A DNA stretch of 64,000 nucleotides from Natranaerovirga pectinivora (GCF_004342165.1 NZ_SMAL01000009.1:50105-114104), one strand, 5' to 3'. Shown: positions 10,113 through 23,430, counted from the stretch's first letter. Program-made: numbers and translations. Notes: generated from the sequence alone by a model not told the origin.

Positions 10113-10520
10113 TTATTTATTTTTAACTACTTCAATTCGAGCAACGGATCGACGCAAAGACGCTTCTGCTCTTAATAAGTCAATATGATCTCTTCGATCT
10201 TTTAATTTATTCTCAGCTTTTGTTTTTGCTTGTTCTGCTCTTTGTAAATCTATTTCTTCTGGCCATTCTGCAGCATCTGCTAATATGGTTACTTCATCTG
10301 GCTTTATTTCAGCAAATCCAGTATGAACAGCTGCTCTTTTTTCCTCATTGCCAATTTTCATTTTGAATACACCACTTTGAAGAGTCGTTGTAAGTGGAAT
10401 ATGACCTTTTAAAACCCCTATGTCGCCTTCAGTGGTATTAAACATAACCATTTCAACATCTTCTTTGCAGAAAACTCTTTCTGGCGTAATTATATGCAAC
10501 TTAAACTTAGAATCTGCCAT
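10113..10520 (-). CDS. atpC: ATP synthase F1 subunit epsilon
   Basis: 135 residues, the usual length. The N-terminal beta-sandwich (about 1-85, with the family motif FNTTEGDIGVLKGHIPL) docks to the c-ring. The C-terminal helical hairpin (about 90-135) can inhibit ATP hydrolysis by rotating into the alpha3beta3 head. It is the last gene of the atp operon, 10 bases after atpD and just before a strong terminator. Confidence 0.97.
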   Translation of the reverse strand: MADSKFKLHIITPERVFCKEDVEMVMFNTTEGDIGVLKGHIPLTTTLQSGVFKMKIGNEEKRAAVHTGFAEIKPDEVTILADAAEWPEEIDLQRAEQAKTKAENKLKDRRDHIDLLRAEASLRRSVARIEVVKNK

Positions 10521-10530
10521 AATATATCAC

Positions 10531-11934
<1,404 letters not shown>

Positions 11935-12786
11935 TTACTTAAGTGCTTCTGCTCCACCAACAATTTCAGATATTTCTTGAGTAATAGATGCCTGTCTTGC
12001 TCTGTTATATTCAAGAGATAAATCTTCAATCATATCATTTGCATTACTTGTAGCCGAATCCATGGCCGTCATCCTTGCACCTTGTTCACTTGCTACAGAT
12101 TCCACTAGTCCACCATAAATTAGACTGTAAACATATCTTGGAATCATAACATCTAAAACATCCTCTTCAGATGGCTCATAATTCATTAAAGCAACACTTT
12201 TATTGGTGTCTTGATTGCTTGATTCAATGGGCAATAATTTTATTGTTTTTGCCTCTTGAGAAATAGTAGATACAAAACCTGTATATACCAAATATATCTC
12301 ATCAATTTTATTATTTAAATAATCTTCTAAAACGACTTTTCCAATTGATACAGCATCATTATATGTTGGTCCTTCAACCATTTCAGAAAAATCCTGTTCA
12401 ATAGAATAGCCTCTTCTTCTTAAACCGTCTTTACCTTTTTTTCCAGCAGAATAAACAGCTATATTTTCTTTCGAAACACCATTGTTTAGCACTTGCTTGA
12501 TTATATTAGCATTATATCCTCCAGCAAGCCCTCTATTAGATGTTATCACGATATATCCTTTTTTATCCCCATTTCTAGAAGCAAGATATTGATGATCTAT
12601 ATCTCCAGTTTGAGAAAGAATAGATGTCACTGTTTCATACATTTTATTAAAATATTCTCTAGTTTCCTCAGCTTTTACTTTAGCTTTTTGAAGCTTAGCC
12701 GTAGCAACAAGCTTCATAGCTTTTGTAATTTGTTGAGTACTTTGAATACTTGTTTTTCTTCTTTTTATATCTCTTATGGATGCCAT
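11935..12786 (-). CDS. atpG: ATP synthase F1 subunit gamma
   Basis: 283 residues. This is the central rotor shaft. The N-terminal coiled-coil helix begins MASIRDIKRRK with the conserved ITKAMKLVA segment, the middle is a Rossmann-like domain (TSNRGLAGGYN), and the C-terminal helix carries SATSNANDMI and RARQASITQEISEIVGG. The length is normal. The gene follows atpA by only four bases. Confidence 0.97.
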   Translation of the reverse strand: MASIRDIKRRKTSIQSTQQITKAMKLVATAKLQKAKVKAEETREYFNKMYETVTSILSQTGDIDHQYLASRNGDKKGYIVITSNRGLAGGYNANIIKQVLNNGVSKENIAVYSAGKKGKDGLRRRGYSIEQDFSEMVEGPTYNDAVSIGKVVLEDYLNNKIDEIYLVYTGFVSTISQEAKTIKLLPIESSNQDTNKSVALMNYEPSEEDVLDVMIPRYVYSLIYGGLVESVASEQGARMTAMDSATSNANDMIEDLSLEYNRARQASITQEISEIVGGAEALK

Positions 12787-12790
12787 AGCA

Positions 12791-14876
<2,086 letters not shown>

Positions 14877-14889
<13 letters not shown>

Positions 14890-15392
14890 GTTTTATCACC
14901 CATCTCGTTTAGCGTTTCTTCTATTAACTTATTTTGTTCTGATTCGTTTATAGAAGCGGAAATGAATTTTTCTGCAAGGATTGCAGCAATTTCAATCATT
15001 TCTGTTTTTATATCTTCTTTAACTTTTTCTTTTTCTCTTGAAATTTCTAAATTCGCTCTTTCAATAATACGTTTAGCTTCTTCATTTGCCCCTTGTATTA
15101 TTTCATCTTCTCTTGATAACGCTTTTTTTCTAGCTTGAGATAATATTACATCTGCTTCTTTTTCAATATTTCTTAACTTTTCTTCATATTGATTTTTAAG
15201 ACTTGCAGCATCATTTTTTTGTTTGGTTGCCTCTTCAATATCATTTCTGATTTTCTCAGCACGTTTTTCCATAAAGCTTCTTACAGGCTCAAACAAAAGA
15301 TAAGACATCGCAAAGAAAAGAATAAACATTGTTATTACCATTACAACCGTATCCATTAGAAGCTGAGCGTCAAATCCAAATAATCTTCCCAA
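14877..15392 (-). CDS. atpF: ATP synthase Fo subunit b
   Basis: 171 residues. One membrane helix (about 13-35) is followed by a long charged coiled coil that forms the peripheral stalk. The start codon is TTG with AGGAGG at a proper distance. It lies between atpE and atpH and overlaps the latter. Length and charge pattern fit subunit b; a second b gene is not present. Confidence 0.96.
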
Positions 15393-15432
15393 AATAGCGC
15401 CTCCTTTCAGCTTAAGATAAGGAGATTAAAAC

Positions 15433-15726
<294 letters not shown>

Positions 15727-15817
15727 TTAATAAGTATTAAATATTTTAGTATGTTTTTATTTATAATAAAGCCTATTCCTCTTACTAACGCAAGAAATAC
15801 AAGCTTAGTTACTTTAA

Positions 15818-16498
15818 TTAATCCATTGCTCCTGTAATCAATACCATACTTAAAATGGTGAATACAAAAGCTTGAAGGCCTCCTGCAAATAAATCAAAAT
15901 AAAAATGCAATACTGCAGGTATACCTAAATTTAAAAACCATGGCATAGAATAGTACAATGCAATAAGCACTGTTCCACCTAAAATGTTACCAAACAAACG
16001 GAAAGATAAAGAAACAGGATTAGCTAATTCACCAATTATATTAATGGGTGTTAAAAAAAGTATTGGTTCAGTAAACCCTTTTAAATATCTACCAATCCCT
16101 TTAGATTTAATTCCATAATATTGAATCATAAAAAATGAAATCAACGCTAACCCAAGTGGTATTGCATAATCTGCCGTAGGCGGCCTTAAAGCAAATAACC
16201 CTGATATATTAGATATGAATAAAAATATAAACACAGTAGCGAAATAAGTAGAAAAACTCTTTCCCTTTTCTCCCATTGTTGTGATAGTAAACTTATCAAA
16301 AACCTCTACAACCATTTCAACGAAGTTCTGTAATCCTTTTGGCACTTCTTGAAACTTTTTAAATCGACGATTAACATATAATGCGAACCCTATTAAAAAT
16401 AATGAAATTATCAACAAACTAAAATGTGTATCTCCGATAACCCATTCAACTTCACCAAAATTAATGCTAAAAAGCTCTCTTATAGTAAAATCTTTCAT
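15818..16498 (-). CDS. atpB: ATP synthase Fo subunit a
   Basis: About 226 residues with five or six membrane helices. The stator Arg needed for ion passage is R167 in SLSFRLFGNI. The start is taken as the ATG at 16496-16498, six bases after GAGGTG. An in-frame GTG three codons upstream overlaps that ribosome binding site. It works with the c-ring and is second in the Fo block after atpI. Confidence 0.96.
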   Translation of the reverse strand: MKDFTIRELFSINFGEVEWVIGDTHFSLLIISLFLIGFALYVNRRFKKFQEVPKGLQNFVEMVVEVFDKFTITTMGEKGKSFSTYFATVFIFLFISNISGLFALRPPTADYAIPLGLALISFFMIQYYGIKSKGIGRYLKGFTEPILFLTPINIIGELANPVSLSFRLFGNILGGTVLIALYYSMPWFLNLGIPAVLHFYFDLFAGGLQAFVFTILSMVLITGAMD

Positions 16499-16544
16499 TA
16501 AAATCACCTCAATATTAAATATTTTGTTTTATATAAACAATTTG

Positions 16545-16922
16545 TTATTCAGAATAAAATGACTTTATCAAGGGCATTAAGTAAATGGATAACTTAAGAA
16601 CAAAAAGTCCAACTATAATCCCTATAATAGAATCTCTATTGATCGTTACACTTACTATGACAACTAATACAATTATTAAGTACCTAAACATAGAACTTTT
16701 GACAGCATATTTTTTAGCTTGATTTGGTGTTTTATCTAATGCTTTATTTATAGTTTTACCTATATGCATAATCTGAAAAACACCTGTCACCGTTCCTATT
16801 GTTAATCCTATAATAAAGCCTATATTATAATTAATAAAAATAGATATTACTGCAATGCTTAGTGATATTAATATCATACCAACAATAATTGTTGATATAA
16901 CTTTATCTTGATGTTTTATCAT
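16545..16922 (-). CDS. atpI: ATP synthase accessory protein AtpI
   Basis: 125 residues with four predicted membrane helices. The position between atpZ and atpB, the size and the hydrophobic profile identify the AtpI/UncI group, which aids c-ring assembly and, with AtpZ, has been linked to Mg2+ uptake. The start overlaps the atpZ stop by four bases. Sequence motifs in this family are weak, so the call rests mostly on context. Confidence 0.85.
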   Translation of the reverse strand: MIKHQDKVISTIIVGMILISLSIAVISIFINYNIGFIIGLTIGTVTGVFQIMHIGKTINKALDKTPNQAKKYAVKSSMFRYLIIVLVVIVSVTINRDSIIGIIVGLFVLKLSIYLMPLIKSFYSE

Positions 16923-17152
16923 TTTTTAGATCCTTTCTGTTCTTCTAAAAATCTAGTTGTAATTACAAAAAAATTACGAATAGCTGCTAAAAGACCCAGG
17001 ATAATAAATACAAATGTTATAACACCGTTGGTACCTAGTTTATCATCTAACCATTTACCAATAAATATACAAAATATTATTGGTATAATAATTGTTAGTG
17101 CTATTTGGTTTAGTAATACCAAATGTTTTAATACGTGAGGATCTATTTTCAT
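16919..17152 (-). CDS. atpZ: AtpZ/AtpR-like ATP synthase operon protein
   Basis: 77 residues with two membrane helices (about 11-32 and 42-65), the second beginning GTNGVITFVFIILGLLAA. This is the small two-helix protein that often opens atp operons in Firmicutes and Na+-ATPase organisms. It is the first gene of the operon with a promoter just upstream. The family motif in the helix hairpin supports the call. Confidence 0.85.
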   Translation of the reverse strand: MKIDPHVLKHLVLLNQIALTIIIPIIFCIFIGKWLDDKLGTNGVITFVFIILGLLAAIRNFFVITTRFLEEQKGSKK

Positions 17153-17177
17153 ATTTTTCCTCCATTTTATTCTCTAT

Positions 17178-17204
17178 ATTATACCATTTTTGAACCACTG
17201 TCTA
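17178..17204 (-). promoter_or_regulatory. Probable atp operon promoter
   Basis: On the minus strand an extended -10, TGGTATAAT (TATAAT at 17183-17178), lies 25 bases before the atpZ start. The upstream element TAGACA is at 15 bp, short of optimal, but an extended -10 tolerates a poor -35. Confidence 0.6.
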
Positions 17205-17318
17205 GATTAAACACTTATTTATTTCTGTACTTTGCATACTATATAACTTAAAGAAAAAATATGTCAAATATAATTAAACCATAAAATATTGCTAATCTCA
17301 ACCGTTTTTGTTATTTTA

Positions 17319-17347
17319 TTGGTCATTATTATAAATCATGCTATAAT
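17319..17347 (+). promoter_or_regulatory. Promoter of the ACT-domain gene
   Basis: TTGGTC (17319-17324), a 17-bp spacer and TATAAT (17342-17347) preceded by TG (extended -10). AGGAGG at 17386-17391 follows before the ATG. Confidence 0.75.
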
Positions 17348-17398
17348 AGTATATTATAGGAAATATTACTTAAATCAAAATGATTAGGAGGTAATACT

Positions 17399-17872
17399 AT
17401 GAAACCCGTTATAACCAATCTTTATATAACACAAAATGTAACCTTGATAACGTTAATTAATGTACCCAGTCCCATTGATCAAAGAGCAAAGATTTTTTCT
17501 GCATTAGCTGATGCAGGTATTAATATTGATATGGTAAGCCAAACAACACCCTTTAAAGAGGTCATAAATATCTCATTCTCTCTAAATGACGATGATTTCT
17601 TTAACGCCATTCAAGCCCTTAAGGTTTTTAAATCTTCTATTCCTGATCTAAGAATTGAAGTTAACTCAAACAACACTAAAATCTCTTTATTTGGCGAAGC
17701 AATGAGACATACAACAGGGGTTTTTGCAAAAGCCTTAGAATTACTTGTTGCGTCTAATGTAGACGTGAAAATCATTACAACATCTGAATCAGACATTTCA
17801 TTTTTAATATATTCTTCTGATGAGAAGAAAGCTATTAATGCTTTAACCAAACATTATAATATAGGAATTTAA
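17399..17872 (+). CDS. Two-ACT-domain protein, aspartokinase-regulatory-like
   Basis: 157 residues made of two ACT domains (about 14-78 and 90-155). The patterns (RAKIFSALADAGINIDMVSQ; FAKALELLVASNVDVKIITTS) match the C-terminal amino-acid-sensing half of aspartate kinase, but no kinase domain is present. ACT pairs bind small effectors, usually amino acids. It stands alone, divergent from the atp operon and convergent with tagO, with its own promoter and terminator. It could be an effector-binding partner protein or the remnant of a lysC-type gene. The start has a perfect AGGAGG. Confidence 0.85.
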   Translation: MKPVITNLYITQNVTLITLINVPSPIDQRAKIFSALADAGINIDMVSQTTPFKEVINISFSLNDDDFFNAIQALKVFKSSIPDLRIEVNSNNTKISLFGEAMRHTTGVFAKALELLVASNVDVKIITTSESDISFLIYSSDEKKAINALTKHYNIGI

Positions 17873-17924
17873 AAAATATTATATTTACTAAAATAGAAGT
17901 TCAAAAAAAACACGTTTATAATAT

Positions 17925-17973
17925 AAAATGTACTCTACAAGAGATTTTGATTTTTCTCTATAGAGTACATTTT
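17925..17973. terminator. Bidirectional terminator between ACT gene and tagO
   Basis: AAAATGTACTCTA (17925-17937) pairs with TAGAGTACATTTT (17961-17973). T-rich sequence lies on both sides, so it can serve both convergent genes. Confidence 0.85.
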
Positions 17974-17975
17974 AA

Positions 17976-19055
17976 TTATATATCGTGTTTTTTATTTTTT
18001 GCTCTTGCAATTATGGCATTATCAATCAACCAAACCAAAACCATAATAGCTAATACTCCAACAGCTAATACACCACCGCTAATGGCTAATAAAATCCCTG
18101 CAACACCAAAACAACTGCTAATGCCATATAAGGTTAATACAGCTCTTTTTTGACTATATCCTCTATCCACTAATCTATGATGCAAATGCCCTCTATCTGC
18201 CTGCATCACTGGTTGCCCATTTCTTATTCTACGTATTATCGCAAAAAACGTATCAAATATTGGTAACCCCAACACAATAATTGCAATAAAAACTGTAATT
18301 GCCGTATAACTTTTAATTAGACCTTGAATGGATATTACGGCTAATGTAAATCCTAAAAAAGTAGAACCAGTATCACCCATAAATATTTTTGCAGGATTAA
18401 AGTTGTGTGGCAAGAAACCTAAACAAGATCCTGCTAATGCTGCAGTAAGTACGATAGCAACTGGAATTTGAACTGGTGTTAATAAAGATAACAACATCAA
18501 GCATAAAGCTGCAATAGATGAAACGCCTGCTGCTAAACCATCAAGACCATCAATTAAATTAACTGCGTTGGTTACTCCAATTACCCACAGCATTGTAAAC
18601 GCTTTACTTAACATGCCAAGTTCAATATTATTGGTTTCAGAAAATGGCCAAGTTAAATGTTCGATAGTAGTTCCAGTATATACCACTATAAGGGCTGCCA
18701 TTATTTGAAATAATAATTTTATCTTAGGATTTAGATTATAAATATCATCTAATAATCCTACACTTGTTATTAATATGCCACCTGCTAATAACCCACCAAT
18801 CTGTAGGGTTAAAAAATTTTCAACAAAAGGTGCTATTAGTAAAACAGTAAAAACAAATCCAGCAACAATTGCAATACCACCTGCTAAAGGCATGGGTTTT
18901 TTATGCATCCCTCTATCAGTAGGATAAGCGATTGCTCCTAATTTATATGCAATTTTTTTACTTAAGGGTGTTGTTAATAATGATATTAAAAACGCGCTTC
19001 CAAATGCAAGTATATATATAAGATTAGGATTGATATCATTCATAAATTTCAACAT
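17976..19055 (-). CDS. tagO: Undecaprenyl-phosphate GlcNAc-1-phosphate transferase (TagO/WecA type)
   Basis: 359 residues with about ten membrane helices. The enzyme loads the lipid carrier with GlcNAc-1-phosphate, the first step of teichoic acid or secondary wall polymer synthesis. Family motifs are visible: DRGMHKKP, GLLDDI, NAVNLIDGLDGLAAG, FMGDTGS and GHLHHRLVDRG. The HLHH motif separates this family from MraY. The start has AGGAG upstream. An SLH protein needs such a polymer, which suits the presence of the SLH gene nearby, although that link is inference. Confidence 0.93.
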   Translation of the reverse strand: MLKFMNDINPNLIYILAFGSAFLISLLTTPLSKKIAYKLGAIAYPTDRGMHKKPMPLAGGIAIVAGFVFTVLLIAPFVENFLTLQIGGLLAGGILITSVGLLDDIYNLNPKIKLLFQIMAALIVVYTGTTIEHLTWPFSETNNIELGMLSKAFTMLWVIGVTNAVNLIDGLDGLAAGVSSIAALCLMLLSLLTPVQIPVAIVLTAALAGSCLGFLPHNFNPAKIFMGDTGSTFLGFTLAVISIQGLIKSYTAITVFIAIIVLGLPIFDTFFAIIRRIRNGQPVMQADRGHLHHRLVDRGYSQKRAVLTLYGISSCFGVAGILLAISGGVLAVGVLAIMVLVWLIDNAIIARAKNKKHDI

Positions 19056-19350
19056 ATTATCGGCTCCTTTTATTTAAAACGTCTCAACTTTTATCTTCAT
19101 TTTATCACTAAATTAATTTAAGAACCTATTACTAGTTTTATTAATTAGCTTTTCTTTTAACCAAGTACATTCTATATTTTTATGTAATAAATGTCAATGA
19201 GAATATGTATTGGTAACACAAATTTAATGTTCCTCCCATAATTTGTCTTTTTTGTAGGAGTTTCACAAATTATAATGCTAACGTATTCCCATAATATCAA
19301 TCTTCTACAATAAAAAGTTACTATTGTCTTTCCAATAAATAATTTCTTTT
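19056..19350. other. Noncoding stretch upstream of tagO
   Basis: About 295 AT-rich bases that should carry the tagO promoter on the minus strand. I see no clear -35/-10 pair, ORF or repeat. Confidence 0.5.
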
Positions 19351-19356
19351 AAAAAA

Positions 19357-19381
19357 AAGAATGGAATTCATTTCCATTCTT
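19357..19381 (-). terminator. Terminator after the deoxycytidylate deaminase gene
   Basis: AAGAATGGAA (19357-19366) pairs with TTCCATTCTT (19372-19381). A run of T follows on the minus strand. It lies 10 bases after the stop codon. Confidence 0.85.
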
Positions 19382-19391
19382 AATATTTTTT

Positions 19392-19832
19392 CTACTTATG
19401 TTTAATAACTTCTATATTAGCTTCTTTTAAAAGCTCCATGGATAATTCATCAGGATAATCACCTTTAAAAACTACTTTTTTAATACCTGCATTAATAATC
19501 AACTTAGAACATATAACACAAGGTTGAGCCGTTACATATATGGTACTATCATTTATTGATACACCGTGCATAGCTGCTTGTACTATTGCATTTTGTTCTG
19601 CATGGGATGCTCTACACAATTCGTGCCTTTGCCCTGATGGTATTTTTAATTGCTCTCTTAAACATCCCTTTTCTTCACAATGAGTACAACCTGATGGTGC
19701 ACCATTATATCCTGAAGTGAGAATTCTCTTATCCTTAACAATTATGGCGCCAACTTTTCTTCTTAGACATGTGGATCTTTCTTTTATCATTTCTACTATT
19801 TCTAAGAAGTATTCATCCCAACTTGGTCTCAT
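19392..19832 (-). CDS. dCMP deaminase (ComEB-like)
   Basis: 146 residues. The enzyme converts dCMP to dUMP for thymidylate synthesis. The zinc site of the cytidine/deoxycytidylate deaminase fold is visible as [11 protein letters not shown] (His ligand plus catalytic Glu) and QPCVIC (two Cys ligands). A second Cys/His cluster ([13 protein letters not shown]) matches the extra zinc site of dCMP deaminases. It is the last gene of a run with upp, rpiB and the phosphatase. Confidence 0.93.
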   Translation of the reverse strand: MRPSWDEYFLEIVEMIKERSTCLRRKVGAIIVKDKRILTSGYNGAPSGCTHCEEKGCLREQLKIPSGQRHELCRASHAEQNAIVQAAMHGVSINDSTIYVTAQPCVICSKLIINAGIKKVVFKGDYPDELSMELLKEANIEVIKHK

Positions 19833-19854
19833 CTAATACCCCACTATTCTCGTA

Positions 19855-20484
19855 CTATTTCGTACCGTATAACCTATCACCTGCATCACCTAATCCAGGT
19901 ACAATATAACCATGTTCATTTAATCTTTCATCTAATGCAGCTATATATATATCTACATCTGGATGCTCCTCTTGCACTTTTTTTACACCCTCAGGAGCAG
20001 CAATTAGACACATTAAATGAATCTTAGTTACACCTTTATCTTTAATAAATTGTATAGCAGATGCTGCAGATCCCCCTGTTGCTAACATTGGATCAAGAAC
20101 AAATATATCTCTTTCAATAGCATCAATTGGTAGTTTACAGTAATACTCAACAGGATTAAGGGTATCAGGGTCACGGTACAAACCAACATGACCAACTTTA
20201 GCTGCTGGTACTAAATTTAACATCCCGTCTACCATTCCTAGTCCAGCTCTAAGAATTGGTACAATTCCTAGTTTTTTTCCAGCAATTGCTTTTGCTGTTG
20301 TTTTAGCAACAGGTGTTTCTACTTCAATATCTTCTAAAGTTAGATTTCTTGTAGCTTCATAGCACATAAGCATGGATATTTCTTCTACTATTTCTCTAAA
20401 TTCCTTTGAACCTGTTTCTTTATTTCTTAATATTGCAACCTTGTGTTGTATTAATGGATGATCCATAACAATAACATTTGACAT
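19855..20484 (-). CDS. upp: Uracil phosphoribosyltransferase
   Basis: 209 residues, the family length. It salvages uracil with PRPP to give UMP. The PRPP-binding motif [12 protein letters not shown] and the segment [11 protein letters not shown] are present, and the C-terminal [13 protein letters not shown] is the uracil-binding loop. AAGGAGG precedes the ATG. It sits between rpiB and dCMP deaminase in a small pyrimidine/pentose run. Confidence 0.97.
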   Translation of the reverse strand: MSNVIVMDHPLIQHKVAILRNKETGSKEFREIVEEISMLMCYEATRNLTLEDIEVETPVAKTTAKAIAGKKLGIVPILRAGLGMVDGMLNLVPAAKVGHVGLYRDPDTLNPVEYYCKLPIDAIERDIFVLDPMLATGGSAASAIQFIKDKGVTKIHLMCLIAAPEGVKKVQEEHPDVDIYIAALDERLNEHGYIVPGLGDAGDRLYGTK

Positions 20485-20524
20485 AATTTTATCCTCCTTA
20501 TGTAATTAAACATAATTTATTTTT

Positions 20525-20953
20525 TTATTCTTCTATTAGATTAATTCTTCTAATATGTCTTTCATCATTTGAAAAGTCAGTACTTAAAAAGATTTCTACT
20601 ATTTTTAATGCAAGTCCAGGACCAACAATTCTTCCACCCATAACCAATACATTGGCGTCATTATGCAATCTCGTTGCTTCTGCACTAAAACAATCATGAC
20701 ATAAGGCAGCCCTTATCCCTTTATGCTTATTTGCTGCAATAGAAATGCCTATACCTGTACCACAAATTAAAATACCCTTATCACACTCATTGTTTTGAAT
20801 AGATTTAGCAACTTTATTAGCAAAATCAGGATAATCACAAGAATCAGTAGTATAACACCCTAAATCTTTATATTCAATATTATTATCCTCTAAATATTTG
20901 ATTATCTCATCTTTTAATTGAAAACCGCCATGGTCTGAACCTAGTGCTATCAT
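20525..20953 (-). CDS. rpiB: Ribose-5-phosphate isomerase B
   Basis: 142 residues. It interconverts ribose 5-phosphate and ribulose 5-phosphate. The motifs SDHGGF near the N-terminus and ICGTGIGISIAANKHKGIRA (catalytic Cys and anion hole) are diagnostic of the RpiB/LacAB family. The start overlaps the phosphatase stop codon by four bases, suggesting coupling. Supplying PRPP precursors suits its position before upp. Confidence 0.96.
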   Translation of the reverse strand: MIALGSDHGGFQLKDEIIKYLEDNNIEYKDLGCYTTDSCDYPDFANKVAKSIQNNECDKGILICGTGIGISIAANKHKGIRAALCHDCFSAEATRLHNDANVLVMGGRIVGPGLALKIVEIFLSTDFSNDERHIRRINLIEE

Positions 20954-21411
20954 TTTAATTCCTCCAATTCAAATTTTATAATGGCTCTACTTATAACAGC
21001 CTCTAACCGTCTATAACAACTTCTATATACTTCTAGTGATTCTCCATATGGGTCTTCTACATCACCAAATTCACCAATATATTCGCATAGGGTATAAATT
21101 TTATTTTCTAACACACCATACTTTTCCAATAACATGAGTTTATGAGTTTTAGTCATTGTCAAAATTAGGGTATTACCATCAACTTCATCTATATTAAATA
21201 ATTTTGATATATGGTTTTCTAAAACCATGTTATTTTCTTCAATAACTTTTTTTGCTTTATCATTCATATTTGAAGGATAGTGGACTAAGATTCCTCTAGA
21301 TATTATTTCAATATTTTTAGCAACCTTACTTTTTGCAATAGCTTCAGCTATTGGACTTCTGCAAGTATTACCAGTACAAACAAAAATTATTTTTCCCTTA
21401 TTATTACTCAA
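20950..21411 (-). CDS. Low-molecular-weight protein-tyrosine phosphatase
   Basis: About 153 residues. The P-loop C12-TGNTC-R18-S near the N-terminus and the general-acid Asp in EDPYG near the C-terminus define this family, which removes phosphate from Tyr (or Arg, as in YwlE). The gene is next to tsaC/sua5, the same neighbourhood as B. subtilis ywlC-ywlE-ywlF(rpiB), which favours a YwlE-like arginine phosphatase; Thr before the second Cys is also found in YwlE. I take TTG at 21409-21411 as start, six bases after AAGGTG. The upstream GTG overlaps that site. Confidence 0.9.
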   Translation of the reverse strand: MSNNKGKIIFVCTGNTCRSPIAEAIAKSKVAKNIEIISRGILVHYPSNMNDKAKKVIEENNMVLENHISKLFNIDEVDGNTLILTMTKTHKLMLLEKYGVLENKIYTLCEYIGEFGDVEDPYGESLEVYRSCYRRLEAVISRAIIKFELEELK

Positions 21412-21421
21412 AACTATCACC

Positions 21422-22477
21422 TTAATTCACTTTTATGATTTTGTATCCCGATGCTTTTAAAAGCCGATTCATTATTGCTTGTCCTAAATAATTTTCATTA
21501 AAACTTTCAGATAATATTATGTCTACACCTAATGCATCAAATTCTCTAAGTGTCTTGAAAAGATGTTTTGCAATTTCATTTTCATGGTTTCTATCTCCAA
21601 TGACCTTTACAATGCCTGAGTTATAATACATTTTTGTTTGCTTAGTAGCAATTATGCCAACTTTTAATCCCTTTTTTTCATTATCTAATAAGAGTTCATT
21701 AATTTTACATACTACTTTATCCAATTCCCCATCAATAATATTAAGTGGCGCTTTAGGTGCATAATGTTTGTATTTCATACCTGGTGATCTTGGTGCCTCA
21801 CTATGAGCAAACTCTTCTAAAAGAGCCTTATCAATTTCTATTTTACCTATAACATTTTCTATCATCTCTTTTGTAATATACCCTGGTCTAAGAATCAGAG
21901 GTATATCACTTGTAAAATCTATTACTGTTGATTCTAAACCTATATCAACCATTCCACCATCAATAATCATATCTATTTTACCTTCTAAATCCTCAATCAC
22001 ATGATTGGCATTTGTAGGGCTAGGTCTTCCTGATGTATTTGCACTTGGTGCTGCTATTGGTATTTTTGCTTCTTTGATTACTTCAATTGCTATGGGATGG
22101 GAAGGCATTCTTACTGCCACAGTATTTAAGCCCCCAGTGATATTATCAGGAATATTTTTAGACTTATTTAAGATTAATGTTAGAGGCCCTGGCCAAAAAG
22201 CTTCTATGACTTTTTTACCCTTTTCTGGAAGATATGCCACTAATTCATTCAAGCTTTCTACATTGGCAATATGGACAATAAGAGGGTTATCAGATGGTCG
22301 CCCTTTTGCCTTATAAATTTTGTTGGCAGCATCAACATCTAAAGCATTTGCTCCAAGACCATATACCGTTTCCGTAGGAAAAGCAACAAGTCCACCTTCT
22401 TTTAAAATGGCTGCTGCTTCTTTAATTTTATTATCATCAATATTATTCTTGTCTATTTTATATATCTTTGTTTTCAT
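21422..22477 (-). CDS. tsaC: L-threonylcarbamoyladenylate synthase (Sua5/YwlC type)
   Basis: 351 residues. It makes the TC-AMP used for the t6A modification of ANN-decoding tRNAs. The YrdC domain (about 14-200) shows FPTETVYGLG, KGRPSDNPL and APSANTSGRPSPT. A C-terminal Sua5 domain (about 235-351) follows, as in YwlC. The gene order sua5-phosphatase-rpiB-upp is shared with Bacilli. The ribosome binding site is weak. Confidence 0.95.
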   Translation of the reverse strand: MKTKIYKIDKNNIDDNKIKEAAAILKEGGLVAFPTETVYGLGANALDVDAANKIYKAKGRPSDNPLIVHIANVESLNELVAYLPEKGKKVIEAFWPGPLTLILNKSKNIPDNITGGLNTVAVRMPSHPIAIEVIKEAKIPIAAPSANTSGRPSPTNANHVIEDLEGKIDMIIDGGMVDIGLESTVIDFTSDIPLILRPGYITKEMIENVIGKIEIDKALLEEFAHSEAPRSPGMKYKHYAPKAPLNIIDGELDKVVCKINELLLDNEKKGLKVGIIATKQTKMYYNSGIVKVIGDRNHENEIAKHLFKTLREFDALGVDIILSESFNENYLGQAIMNRLLKASGYKIIKVN

Positions 22478-22613
22478 TTTTACTCTTTTCTAATCATAAA
22501 AATTTTTGTTTATATTATTATATCATCTTTTTTAAAATATAAAAGGAAAAATAGTTATAAATATATAAAAAAATATTAAAAGTGACAAATGATACAAAAA
22601 ATAGCAGCTAAAC

Positions 22614-22643
22614 AAACTAAGCATACAAAAGTATGCTTAGTTT
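22614..22643 (-). terminator. Terminator after cwlD
   Basis: AAACTAAGCATAC (22614-22626) and GTATGCTTAGTTT (22631-22643) form a perfect 13-bp stem. A T-rich tract follows on the minus strand about 11 bases on. Confidence 0.7.
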
Positions 22644-22649
22644 ATACAC

Positions 22650-23336
22650 CTATTGACTTACTAAATATTGTTTAATTCCCATAGATATAGACCAGGCTAA
22701 CTTATCTTGATATTCTTCTGTATTAAGACGCTCTGCTTCCTCCCAATTGGATAAAAAGCCACATTCCACAATTACTGCAGGACAAGGGGTTTGCTCTAAA
22801 ATGAAGTATGAATCATTTGCCTTTGGCGTACGTTCCGTTTTTGGTTTGGCATATCTAATGATTTCATTTTGAATATACTCTGCTAGTTTTTTTCCCTCTT
22901 CTGAGTGAGAATAGTAAAATACTTGGGCTCCTTGGTACTGAGCTTGATTAAAACTATTTTGGTGTATGCTTACAACCACGTCTGCCCCACTTTCTCTTAT
23001 AATCCTAGCTCTCTTATTTAGATCTGCCCTCTTCTTATTAGAATCAGATTCACTATATAAGCCCATATCTGTTTCTCTTGTTAATATGACTTCAATATCA
23101 CTTTGCTCAAGATAAGTTCTAATTTTAAGTGATATTGCAAGATTTATTTCTTTTTCAAGAGCACCATTTACTCCCACTTTTCCTGGATCTCTACCGCCGT
23201 GACCTGGATCAATAACGACTATGTGTTTAGGGACAACTTTGGCACTTGCAAAAACCCACTGATTTATACACAAATTACCGATAAGTACAATTAATATTCC
23301 TATTAACGAAAAAATTATATAGTCAATTTTTTTCAT
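22650..23336 (-). CDS. cwlD: N-acetylmuramoyl-L-alanine amidase, CwlD type
   Basis: 228 residues. The protein has an N-terminal membrane anchor (about 4-32) and an Amidase_3 domain. Zinc ligands are in VIDPGHGGRDPG, LEKEINL and SIHQNSF, and the catalytic Glu is in VIVECGFLSN. The GAQVFYY motif after SIHQNSF is typical of CwlD, which with a partner deacetylase makes the muramic-delta-lactam of spore cortex. This is one of the few hints here that the organism sporulates. It could also be a vegetative amidase of the same family. Confidence 0.88.
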   Translation of the reverse strand: MKKIDYIIFSLIGILIVLIGNLCINQWVFASAKVVPKHIVVIDPGHGGRDPGKVGVNGALEKEINLAISLKIRTYLEQSDIEVILTRETDMGLYSESDSNKKRADLNKRARIIRESGADVVVSIHQNSFNQAQYQGAQVFYYSHSEEGKKLAEYIQNEIIRYAKPKTERTPKANDSYFILEQTPCPAVIVECGFLSNWEEAERLNTEEYQDKLAWSISMGIKQYLVSQ

Positions 23337-23430
23337 TAGATATACCTCTATAAAGATTTATTTATATATTATATTGTGTTTGAATTGGTTTTTATGCAAA
23401 AATTTACAACCTCAATAAAACATATATAAT

